Assembly: GCA_043798815.1 (NCBI GenBank)
Contig: JAZDOH010000069.1
Span: forward strand, 1-13,687
Length of the DNA stretch: 13,687 nt
Reading direction: 5' to 3'
Source: JAZDOH01 sp043798815
Lineage (GTDB): Bacteria; Patescibacteriota; Gracilibacteria; UM-FILTER-43-11
The position numbers and the translations under genes are program-made. A model generated the notes under the pieces. It was given only the letters and a program-made list of their open reading frames with translations. It ran no database searches and was not told the DNA's origin. Position 1 is the first letter of the stretch. Every line of letters begins with the position of its first letter. Positions 6,941 to 13,363 of this stretch are shown piece by piece.

Positions 6941-6965
6941 TAAGCGGTAAGGATTAAGCGGTAAG
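6941..6965. repeat. Tandem TAAGCGGTAAG repeat between secY and adk
   Basis: Two TAAGCGGTAAG units in direct repeat, separated by GAT, fill most of the 31-base spacer. The 25 bases are the inverted copy of 4561-4585 (24 of 25 match). Relative to transcription the two copies therefore point opposite ways. Confidence 0.75.
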
Positions 6966-6966
6966 C

Positions 6967-8265
6967 CTAATAAAGCTTGTTGTAGTCGTGCATGATCAGT
7001 TGCGCGTCGATCTGGCGGATCACCTCCAGCACCACACCCACCACGATGATGAGCCCAGAGCCGCTGATGATGAGATCACTGCTGGAAAGATTGGTGTATT
7101 TGGTAAACATCATTGGCACGATGGCCACAATGGCCAAAAACACGCCGCCAAAAAGATTCATGCGATTTGAAACCTTGCCCAAAAACTCCGCTGTTTGCGA
7201 ACCGGGACGAATGCCGGGGATGAATCCGCCTCGCTTTTGGATATTCTCGGCAATCTGCTGCGCATTGAACGTGACGTTCACATAAAAATAGGAAAAAACA
7301 ACGATGAGTAAAAAGTATACGGCCAAATAAATATAACCGGGGTTGGAGGAGTTCAGATGACGCAAAAGAAAATCCGCGATCGCCTGAAGCTTTACTGAAC
7401 TCGAAGCCTGAAAAAACTGTGCCATGACGGCGGGGAAGGTGATGATGGAAATGGCGAAGATGATGGGGATCATGCCTGCCTGGTTCACGCGAACCGGAAG
7501 GTGGGATTTTTCACCCTGTCCCACCACGCCGCGCGTGGCATAAGTAATGGGGATGTTGCGCTGCCCCTCGGTGATTAGTACCACAAATACCAGCATGACC
7601 AACGTGATGGCCACAAAAAAGATGAAGGTAGCGAGTTTACTGGTGTCACCCGCTTGAGCCGTGCCGAGCATTCTTCCCAACACCGTGGGCATGCCGGAAA
7701 CGATGCCGGCAAAGATCAAAAGGGAAATGCCGTTGCCAATGCCCTTTTCCGTGATCAGCTCACCTATCCACATCACGAACATGGTTCCAGCAGTAACGAC
7801 GAGCATGATGGGTATGAGGACGAAAGGCTGGCTGATTTCGGGAATGAGTTGCCCCTGCGCCCCGTTATTCAGTAAAACTATCATGCCGTACGACTGCAAA
7901 AACGCCAATGGGACTGTAAGAATACGAGTGTACTGATTGATTTTGCGATACCCTTCAGCCCCTTCCTTGGATAACGCTTCAAGCTTGGGAATCACCACCG
8001 TCATGAGCTGGAGAATGATGGAGGCATTGATGTATGGGGAAAGCCCCATGAGCACGATCGAAAAATTTTCCATGCTGCCCCCCGTCAGGGCGGAAAAAAC
8101 ACCGAGCAAACTGTTTTGATTGAACAATTGCCCCAATGCGGCGGCATTCACGCCGGGAACTGTAAGATGGGCTGCCACCCGGAATACAAAAATCAAAAAG
8201 AGGGTGAAAAGAATTTTTTTGCGCAAATCCGGAGCCTGCCATATTTGATGAAAATATTTAAACAT
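6967..8265 (-). CDS. secY: Preprotein translocase subunit SecY
   Basis: A 432-residue membrane protein with about ten hydrophobic segments, the channel of the Sec export machine. Signature parts are VPGVNAAALGQLFNQNSLLG (plug region, about residues 36-55), MGLSPYINASIILQL (about 73-87), GELITEKGIGNGISLLIFAG (about 168-187), the cytosolic loop TEGQRNIPITYATR (ribosome and SecA contact) and GFIPGIRPGSQTAEFL (about 347-362), ending DAQLIMHDYNKLY. It is three bases after rplO, its standard partner, so translation is probably coupled. The stop is TAG. Confidence 0.98.
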   Translation of the reverse strand: MFKYFHQIWQAPDLRKKILFTLFLIFVFRVAAHLTVPGVNAAALGQLFNQNSLLGVFSALTGGSMENFSIVLMGLSPYINASIILQLMTVVIPKLEALSKEGAEGYRKINQYTRILTVPLAFLQSYGMIVLLNNGAQGQLIPEISQPFVLIPIMLVVTAGTMFVMWIGELITEKGIGNGISLLIFAGIVSGMPTVLGRMLGTAQAGDTSKLATFIFFVAITLVMLVFVVLITEGQRNIPITYATRGVVGQGEKSHLPVRVNQAGMIPIIFAISIITFPAVMAQFFQASSSVKLQAIADFLLRHLNSSNPGYIYLAVYFLLIVVFSYFYVNVTFNAQQIAENIQKRGGFIPGIRPGSQTAEFLGKVSNRMNLFGGVFLAIVAIVPMMFTKYTNLSSSDLIISGSGLIIVVGVVLEVIRQIDAQLIMHDYNKLY

Positions 8266-8268
8266 GAT

Positions 8269-8706
8269 TTATAAAATTTTACCGCCAGCTCTTAAGATGA
8301 GATCTTTAGCCGAACGACTGTAGGCATGCAATTTGACCGTCGATTTTTTCGTGAGTTTGCCTTCTCCGAGCAGTTTTACCGGAACGTGTTTTTGACGAAT
8401 GATGCCCTCTTTCAGCAAAACAGCGGGGGTGATTTCAGTGCCATGGTCGAATCGTTCCAAATCGCGCACATTTACAATTTGATAAGACACGCGGGAGGGG
8501 TTTTTAAATCCGCCCAATTTTGGCAAGCGGCGGGCAAGAGGGGTTTGTCCTCCCTCAAAACCGGGAGTTGGGTTTTTACCGCCGTGCTGACCCTGGCCTT
8601 TGCAGCCGCGTCCGGAAAAAGTACCGTGACCGGAGGCGTTTCCACGACCCAATCGTTTACGGGATTTAACAGAGCCGGATTTGGGATGGATGGAATGGAG
8701 TTGCAT
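8269..8706 (-). CDS. rplO: 50S ribosomal protein L15 (uL15)
   Basis: A 145-residue L15. The long glycine- and arginine-rich N-terminus (KRLGRGNASGHGTFSGRGCK, then GQHGGKNPTPGFEGGQTPLARRLPKLGGF) reaches into 23S rRNA; the C-terminal globular part holds VPVKLLGEGKLTKKSTVKLHAYS. It follows rpsE by only five bases. In most bacteria rpmD (L30) stands between these two genes; there is no room for it here. Confidence 0.97.
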   Translation of the reverse strand: MQLHSIHPKSGSVKSRKRLGRGNASGHGTFSGRGCKGQGQHGGKNPTPGFEGGQTPLARRLPKLGGFKNPSRVSYQIVNVRDLERFDHGTEITPAVLLKEGIIRQKHVPVKLLGEGKLTKKSTVKLHAYSRSAKDLILRAGGKIL

Positions 8707-8711
8707 GGAAC

Positions 8712-9401
8712 TTAAGCGTTAGGTTGAGTATCGGTTGAAGGAGTCGCAGGAACTTCAGCTACAGGCGCAGGAGCGGAAGAAACCTCTGCCTGAGGAGCGG
8801 GTTTTTTAGCCGGCCTGCCTTGCCGAGTCAACAGAGGAGCCTGTTGTTTTCGGCGTTGTTCGCGCTTGGCTTCGGTATCGGACTTGGTTTCGGTGAATTG
8901 AGCGTTGAATTTGGCTGGTTTTTTAGCCGGCCGTAAGCTTTGCAAAGCGTTGATGGAGGCCTGCGCCATGACCAATCCATTGCGGGATCCGAAATTTTTG
9001 CTCAATACATTTTTAATGCCCGCCAAGCCAAGCACCTTGCGCAGAGCTCCCCCCGCGATCACTCCGGTACCGGGAGCCGCCGGCAGCATCATGAATTTAA
9101 CCGCTTTGTGCTTCACGTGGATGACATGAGGAATGGTGTCACCTTCGGCTACAGGCACCCGGATCAGGGATTTTTTGGCGGCAGAAACCGCTTTTTTAAT
9201 TCCCACGGCAACTTCGGTGGCTTTGCCGGTTCCAATTCCAACACGGCCTTTGCGATCTCCAATGGCCACGGTGACCCGAAAACGCAGACGACGGCCCCCT
9301 TTTACCACGCGGGTCACGCGATCAATCTGAATGACTTCTTCGTCAAACTCTTTGCGCTCTTCCATCTTCATGCCGGCTTTTTTGAGGTAAGATTTTCCCA
9401 T
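8712..9401 (-). CDS. rpsE: 30S ribosomal protein S5 (uS5) with a long C-terminal tail
   Basis: A 229-residue S5 against a usual length of about 165. The double-stranded RNA-binding-like domain holds RVTRVVKGGRRLRFRVTVAIGD (about residues 28-49) and GRVGIGTGKATEVAVGIKKA (about 52-71); the C-terminal domain holds AAPGTGVIAGGALRKVLGLAGIKNVLSK and RNGLVMAQASINAL. From about residue 160 a basic stretch, then an A/P/V-rich tail (about 195-229), has no S5 counterpart and is probably disordered. S5 acts in decoding accuracy and mRNA entry. The stop overlaps an AAGCGTTA-like motif related to the spacer repeats. Confidence 0.96.
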   Translation of the reverse strand: MGKSYLKKAGMKMEERKEFDEEVIQIDRVTRVVKGGRRLRFRVTVAIGDRKGRVGIGTGKATEVAVGIKKAVSAAKKSLIRVPVAEGDTIPHVIHVKHKAVKFMMLPAAPGTGVIAGGALRKVLGLAGIKNVLSKNFGSRNGLVMAQASINALQSLRPAKKPAKFNAQFTETKSDTEAKREQRRKQQAPLLTRQGRPAKKPAPQAEVSSAPAPVAEVPATPSTDTQPNA

Positions 9402-9430
9402 TCGAAATTTAAAATTTAGAAATTAGAATT

Positions 9431-9775
9431 TTAAAACTTAAGTCCGCCTTCCCTGGCTCCTTCGGCCACCGCTTTCACACGGCCATGATACAGGTATCCG
9501 CCACGATCGAACACGCAAATAGTGATGGAAGCGGCTTTGGCTTTGGCGGCCAATTCTTTTCCAACCGTTTTGGCGAGTTCCAGTGGTTTGCCTTTTTTCA
9601 TTTTTAAAGTGGAACAGGCGGCGATCACATGCCCATTAGTATCGTCGATCAGTTGGGCATAAATTTTCCCCAAACTCCGATACACGCACAGCCGCGGACG
9701 TTCCGGCGTGCCGCTCAAGCGAGCGCGAATTTTATTGTGCCGTCGATACCGTTGTTGAACTTTTTTGCTGAGCAT
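9431..9775 (-). CDS. rplR: 50S ribosomal protein L18 (uL18)
   Basis: A 114-residue L18, normal length. It starts with a basic stretch (YRRHNKIRARLSGTPERPRL, about residues 9-28), then CVYRSLGKIYAQLIDDTNG, and ends with the family signature FDRGGYLYHGRVKAVAEGAREGGLKF. L18 binds 5S rRNA with L5. It lies between rplF and rpsE with AT-rich spacers of 30 and 29 bases that repeat AAATTTTAA-like words and hold no Shine-Dalgarno sequence. Confidence 0.97.
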   Translation of the reverse strand: MLSKKVQQRYRRHNKIRARLSGTPERPRLCVYRSLGKIYAQLIDDTNGHVIAACSTLKMKKGKPLELAKTVGKELAAKAKAASITICVFDRGGYLYHGRVKAVAEGAREGGLKF

Positions 9776-9805
9776 TGTTTAAAATTTGTAACTTAAAATT
9801 TAAAA

Positions 9806-10375
9806 TTATGCCGCTCCTCCTGAACTTCCAGCCGTAGCGGCGGCCTTACCGGCTTTGCGTACGATGTGTTCATCGATGTATTTGATGCCCTTGCCTTTGT
9901 AAGGTTCGGGGGGGCGGAAAGTTCGGAGATCGGAAGCGACCTGGCCGACTTTTTGACGATCCACTCCTGTGATGATGATCGTGTTTTTATTTTCCTGATC
10001 CATTTGAATCGTCACTCCTTCGGGCGCCAAATATTCAATGGGGTGCGAAAATCCAAGGTTCAGTGTGATTTTTTTGCCACTCGCTTGGGCGCGGTAACCC
10101 ACGCCGATCATTTCCAGCCGCTTTTCAAACCCTTTGCTCACCCCCACAATCATGTTGTTAACGAATGCGCGAACCAATCCATGGCATCGGCGAACCTGTA
10201 GGTCATTCCCTTGGCGCTTCACGGAAACGACTTGGCCTTCCACCACAACTTGAATCCCGGCAGGCAAGGAGTAACTGAGTTCTCCTTTTGCCCCTTTTAC
10301 TTTCACGACACTTCCCGTCACAGTGATGGTAACTCCGGAAGGGGCAGCGATGGGTTTTTTACCGATTTTAGACAT
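9806..10375 (-). CDS. rplF: 50S ribosomal protein L6 (uL6)
   Basis: A 189-residue L6 with the two repeated L6 domains: the first from MSKIGKKPIAAPSGVTITV to about residue 80, the second to about 175 with the signature FRPPEPYKGKGIKYIDEHIVRKAGK. About a dozen extra residues (AAATAGSSGGAA) form a small-residue tail. L6 lies near the elongation-factor binding site. It follows rpsH by 16 bases. Confidence 0.97.
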   Translation of the reverse strand: MSKIGKKPIAAPSGVTITVTGSVVKVKGAKGELSYSLPAGIQVVVEGQVVSVKRQGNDLQVRRCHGLVRAFVNNMIVGVSKGFEKRLEMIGVGYRAQASGKKITLNLGFSHPIEYLAPEGVTIQMDQENKNTIIITGVDRQKVGQVASDLRTFRPPEPYKGKGIKYIDEHIVRKAGKAAATAGSSGGAA

Positions 10376-10391
10376 TGAAAATGGAAATTAA

Positions 10392-10775
10392 TTACCAGAC
10401 TTCACAGAGATATTCACCGCCCATCCCCGCTTTTTTCGCCTCTTCACCGGTCATCACTCCTTTTGGAGTAGAAATGAGGGCAATGCCATAATGGTTGCAA
10501 ACGGGTTTGATTTGGCTTTTTTGAATGTAGATGCGTTGCCCCGACTTACTGATGCGCTTTAGGTTCAGGGATTTGCGATGAGGATCGAGGGTAATCTCAA
10601 TTTCGGGGAAGGATCCTGTTTTTACTTCGCGAAAATCCGCAATGTATTTGTGCTTTTTAAGCACCCCCAGGATCGCCAGGTTGATTTTGGAGTAAGACGC
10701 CACAACGGTTTCTCGCCGTGCCATGCAGGCATTGCGCATCCGGGTGATGAGGTCAGCGATCGGATCGGTTACCAT
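10392..10775 (-). CDS. rpsH: 30S ribosomal protein S8 (uS8)
   Basis: A 127-residue S8, slightly under the usual 130. The N-terminus DPIADLITRMRNACMARRETVV and the C-terminal STPKGVMTGEEAKKAGMGGEYLCEVW are diagnostic. S8 binds helix 21 of 16S rRNA and in E. coli represses the spc operon at a site near rplE; no clear mimic of that site was recognised here. It follows rpsN by 38 bases. Confidence 0.97.
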   Translation of the reverse strand: MVTDPIADLITRMRNACMARRETVVASYSKINLAILGVLKKHKYIADFREVKTGSFPEIEITLDPHRKSLNLKRISKSGQRIYIQKSQIKPVCNHYGIALISTPKGVMTGEEAKKAGMGGEYLCEVW

Positions 10776-10813
10776 ACTTGAAAATTAAAAATTGGAAATG
10801 GATAGAATTGTTT

Positions 10814-11038
10814 TTACCAGCTGGATTTTTTTACGCCCATCACTTCGCCTTTGGAAGCCAATTCCCGCAGGCAGATGCGACAGATCTCAAAAAATCCAAT
10901 GTAACCCCCCACGCGTCCGCAGCGCTTGCAGCGATGATACGCGCGAGTGCCGTATTTGGGTTTTTTGCCCGTCGCGCGAGCGCGCTGGGCTTTTTCCTGC
11001 ATCCGGTTGGTTTTAACTCGTAACGCTTTTCGGGACAT
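10814..11038 (-). CDS. rpsN: 30S ribosomal protein S14 (uS14), zinc type
   Basis: A 74-residue S14 with two CxxC pairs (C37/C40 in HRCKRCGR, C53/C56 in EICRICLREL), so it is the zinc-binding form, ending KGEVMGVKKSSW. The zinc form is usually about 61 residues; here the N-terminal basic arm is about 13 residues longer (MSRKALRVKTNRMQEKAQRA). S14 sits in the head of the small subunit. It lies 12 bases after rplE, the standard place for the zinc form. Confidence 0.96.
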   Translation of the reverse strand: MSRKALRVKTNRMQEKAQRARATGKKPKYGTRAYHRCKRCGRVGGYIGFFEICRICLRELASKGEVMGVKKSSW

Positions 11039-11050
11039 GAGAATAAAAAA

Positions 11051-11596
11051 TTAAGATTCTTTTTTAAATGGGAAGCCGATGTGTTTTAACAGGGCAAGTC
11101 CTTGTTCATCGTTCTTGGCGGTAGTCACAATCGTGACCTGCATGCCATGCACATTCAGCACATCTTCCGCACTGATTTCCGGGAATACGGTCGCTTCGCG
11201 AAAGCCGACGCTCAAGTTGCCATGGCCGTCCAGCGAGCGGCGCGAAAGACCGCGAAAATCACGGATGCGGGGCAAGGCAATGTTCACCAGCCGTTCGACA
11301 AAATCAATCATCCGTTTCCCGCGCAGGGTAACATGGATGCCGATGGGCATTCCCTGGCGAAGCTTGAAGTTGGAAATGGCCTTGCGGGCTTTGCTCACAA
11401 CGGGTTTTTGGCCTGTGATTTTGGCAACATTGCTCACCACATCGGAAAAATCCTTGGTTTTTTTGAGCAGTGTTCCAATGCCCACGTTCACACGAACGTA
11501 ACGGAGTTGCGGAGCCGCCATGGGATTTTTAAGTCCCAGTTCTTTGGCCAGCGCGAGCCGGATCTGTGATTTTAAACGGTCGGATAGACGAGTCAT
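11051..11596 (-). CDS. rplE: 50S ribosomal protein L5 (uL5)
   Basis: A 181-residue L5, full length. Motifs include YVRVNVGIGTLLK (about residues 28-40), ISNFKLRQGMPIGIHVTLRG (about 90-109), PRIRDFRGLSRRSLDGHGNL (about 129-148) and REATVFPEI. It binds 5S rRNA and the P-site tRNA. The gene is 10 bases after rplX and 12 before rpsN. Confidence 0.98.
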   Translation of the reverse strand: MTRLSDRLKSQIRLALAKELGLKNPMAAPQLRYVRVNVGIGTLLKKTKDFSDVVSNVAKITGQKPVVSKARKAISNFKLRQGMPIGIHVTLRGKRMIDFVERLVNIALPRIRDFRGLSRRSLDGHGNLSVGFREATVFPEISAEDVLNVHGMQVTIVTTAKNDEQGLALLKHIGFPFKKES

Positions 11597-11606
11597 GAGA
11601 GTTCAA

Positions 11607-11948
11607 TTAGGACTTTTTTTTCTTGGATTGAGTGATTTCCGTTTCCAGCGATTCTTTGCAGCGCTTACAAGCGCGGTACTTTTTCCCCTGTTTGGGAGTA
11701 AGGTAACCCACGCGGGTGGGCTTGGAGCAGCTGGGACAAATCACCATGACATTGCTGATGGAGAAGGGGGCTTCATATTGAATGCGTTCTCCGGCACGAG
11801 TACTCGTGCGTTTGATGTGGCGCGTGCGGATATTGATCTTTTCCGCCGTGATCTGATGGGTTTTGTCGTACACCCGCATCACTTTGCCGGTTTTGCCTTT
11901 GTACTTTCCGGCAATGACCAAGATGTTGTCGTTGACTTTGATTTTCAT
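11607..11948 (-). CDS. rplX: 50S ribosomal protein L24 (uL24) with zinc ribbon
   Basis: A 113-residue L24. The KOW fold is at about residues 1-35 (VIAGKYKGKTGKVMRV); after the ISNVMVICPSC segment come two CxxC pairs, C71/C74 and C94/C97, forming a zinc ribbon as in a common subset of bacterial L24, then a lysine-rich end. L24 is an assembly initiator for the large subunit. Its ATG overlaps the rplN stop by four bases (ATGA), so translation is likely coupled. Confidence 0.97.
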   Translation of the reverse strand: MKIKVNDNILVIAGKYKGKTGKVMRVYDKTHQITAEKINIRTRHIKRTSTRAGERIQYEAPFSISNVMVICPSCSKPTRVGYLTPKQGKKYRACKRCKESLETEITQSKKKKS

Positions 11949-12313
11949 AGAACTTCAGGAGCTAAAGAAATGATTTTTTGATAACCCTTGGCGCGCAATT
12001 CCCTTGCGACCGGACCAAACACGCGAGTGCCGCGAGGAAGGCCGTCTTTTCCTACAATCACCACGGCATTTTCATCGAAGCGGATGTAGGAACCGTCTTC
12101 ACGTCGGACAGAGCTTTTGGTGCGCACGATGACGGCGCGTTCCACGGCGTGGTTTTTAACCACACCCCGTACCGCTGCGTCTTTGACCGCCACCACGATG
12201 ATGTCGCCCAAGTTCGCATAGCGGCGCTTGGATCCTCCAAGCACTTTGATGCAAGCCACCTTCTTGGCTCCGGTATTGTCGGCGACGCTGAGGATGGTGC
12301 GGGTTTGGATCAT
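11945..12313 (-). CDS. rplN: 50S ribosomal protein L14 (uL14)
   Basis: A 122-residue L14 of exact family length. It starts MIQTRTILSVADNTGAKKVA, keeps VLGGSKRRYANLGDIIVVAVKDA and FDENAVVIVGKDGLPRGTRVFGPV and ends with LASELREKG-like RELRAKGYQKIISLAPEVL. It forms part of the subunit interface. The stop is TGA, which shows that UGA ends translation here. It lies eight bases after rpsQ; bases before its ATG read CCCCTCC, the opposite of a Shine-Dalgarno sequence. Confidence 0.98.
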   Translation of the reverse strand: MIQTRTILSVADNTGAKKVACIKVLGGSKRRYANLGDIIVVAVKDAAVRGVVKNHAVERAVIVRTKSSVRREDGSYIRFDENAVVIVGKDGLPRGTRVFGPVARELRAKGYQKIISLAPEVL

Positions 12314-12321
12314 TGGAGGGG

Positions 12322-12570
12322 TTAATTAACCGTTTTCTGGGGAACATGGCTGATGAGTTTCCAGCATTTGAGTTTGCTCAGGGGGCGAGTTTCAGCAATT
12401 GTGACGGTATCTCCAATCGCGTACCTGGCTGAATCATCACAATCCGCGTAAAACTTTTTGGAGATTTGGAAACGCTTTTTGTACTTGGGATGCGACTTGT
12501 AGGTCGTCACTTTGACCACAAGCGTCTTGGTCATTTTGTTGCTGGTGATGATTCCGGTTTTGGTACGCAT
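12322..12570 (-). CDS. rpsQ: 30S ribosomal protein S17 (uS17)
   Basis: An 82-residue S17 of usual length. The OB-fold begins with TGIITSNKMTKTLVVKVTTY (about residues 5-24), continues YKKRFQISKKFYADCDD and contains the signature GDTVTIAETRPLSKLKCWKL (about 53-72). It is an early 16S rRNA binder. It follows rpmC by 13 bases and precedes rplN by eight. Confidence 0.97.
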   Translation of the reverse strand: MRTKTGIITSNKMTKTLVVKVTTYKSHPKYKKRFQISKKFYADCDDSARYAIGDTVTIAETRPLSKLKCWKLISHVPQKTVN

Positions 12571-12583
12571 AACGATAAATTAA

Positions 12584-12808
12584 TTATTCAACAGAATTGG
12601 CTTTTTTGACCGCTTCTTCCATGTCCATTTCCTTGAGAACGGTGAAAATCTGGGCGACGTAACTTTTTTGCTTTTTTTGCTGACTCGTGTCTTTTTTATG
12701 CTTGGTCACCACGCCCATATGGGTTTGGAGCAGCTCTTTTTGGGCAACGGCCAGCTCATTGAGCAATTCTTTGCGCGATGAGGATCGAAGTTCGTTGAGT
12801 GTGAGCAT
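12584..12808 (-). CDS. rpmC: 50S ribosomal protein L29 (uL29)
   Basis: A 74-residue L29, a two-helix protein near the exit tunnel where SRP and trigger factor dock. It begins MLTLNELRSSSRKELLNELA and has a lysine- and glutamine-rich middle turn (KHKKDTSQQKKQK, about residues 36-48) longer and more basic than in typical L29, then the second helix. The call rests on length, fold-like pattern and place between rplP and rpsQ. A 129-base gap with a large palindrome separates it from rplP, so its start region lies close to that structure. Confidence 0.93.
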   Translation of the reverse strand: MLTLNELRSSSRKELLNELAVAQKELLQTHMGVVTKHKKDTSQQKKQKSYVAQIFTVLKEMDMEEAVKKANSVE

Positions 12809-12827
12809 AATTAGTAGGGAAAATTAG

Positions 12828-12930
12828 GCAAAAGCATTAGATACGAGGCGGCAAAAAATTTTAACCGCAACGTACGCACAGTACGTGAGGATTAAAATTT
12901 TGAAGCCAACAAAGTAGATGGTGCTTGTGC
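12828..12930. repeat. 103-bp near-perfect palindromic element between rplP and rpmC
   Basis: The ends are GCAAAAGCA and, inverted, GCACAAGCA (8 of 9). Further in, AAAATTTTAA (12855-12864) pairs perfectly with TTAAAATTTT (12892-12901), and at the centre ACGTAC (12870-12875) and GTACGT (12881-12886) pair around a five-base GCACA loop. GGC and GCC outside the long arms can also pair. The symmetry axis of the ends and of the core agree to within about one base, so it is one element rather than chance hairpins. It starts eight bases after the rplP stop and ends 19 bases before the rpmC ATG. It looks like a small non-coding palindromic repeat (REP- or MITE-like); no second copy is in the window. 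Confidence 0.75.
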
Positions 12931-12937
12931 ATAATTT

Positions 12938-13354
12938 TTAATAATGTCTGAATACGAATTTGGTTTTAACGGGCAGCTTGCTGTCGGCGAGGCGCAGAGC
13001 TTCGCGCGCGTCTTTTTCGGTCACCCCGTCCATCTCGAACAAAACATTTCCCGGCCTCACACGGGCGACATAATATTCCACAGAACCTTTTCCGGAACCC
13101 ATCGGCACTTCGGACGCCTTGCGGGTAATGGGGGTGTGGGGGAAGATGCGAATCCAGATTTTACCTCCGCGTTTGATGTAACGTGTCATGGCGCGGCGGG
13201 CCGCCTCAATTTGTCGGGAAGTGAGTTCGGCGGCAGATTGAGCCTTGAGGCCATAGCTGCCAAAACTGACTTCATTCCCGTTTTGGGCATTTCCACGGAG
13301 GGATCCGCGGCCACGATGGGCTTTCCGAAATTTTTGCTTCTTGGGCTGTAACAT
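12938..13354 (-). CDS. rplP: 50S ribosomal protein L16 (uL16)
   Basis: A 138-residue L16 of normal length. Motifs are MLQPKKQKFRKAHRGRGSLRG, then GSYGLKAQSAAELTSRQIEA (about residues 32-51), ARRAMTRYIKRGGKIWIRIFP, PMGSGKGSVEYYVARVRPGN (about 84-103) and the end LPVKTKFV. L16 contacts the A-site tRNA near the peptidyl transferase centre. It lies nine bases after rpsC and is followed at once by the palindromic element. Confidence 0.98.
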   Translation of the reverse strand: MLQPKKQKFRKAHRGRGSLRGNAQNGNEVSFGSYGLKAQSAAELTSRQIEAARRAMTRYIKRGGKIWIRIFPHTPITRKASEVPMGSGKGSVEYYVARVRPGNVLFEMDGVTEKDAREALRLADSKLPVKTKFVFRHY

Positions 13355-13363
13355 GAGAAAAAA

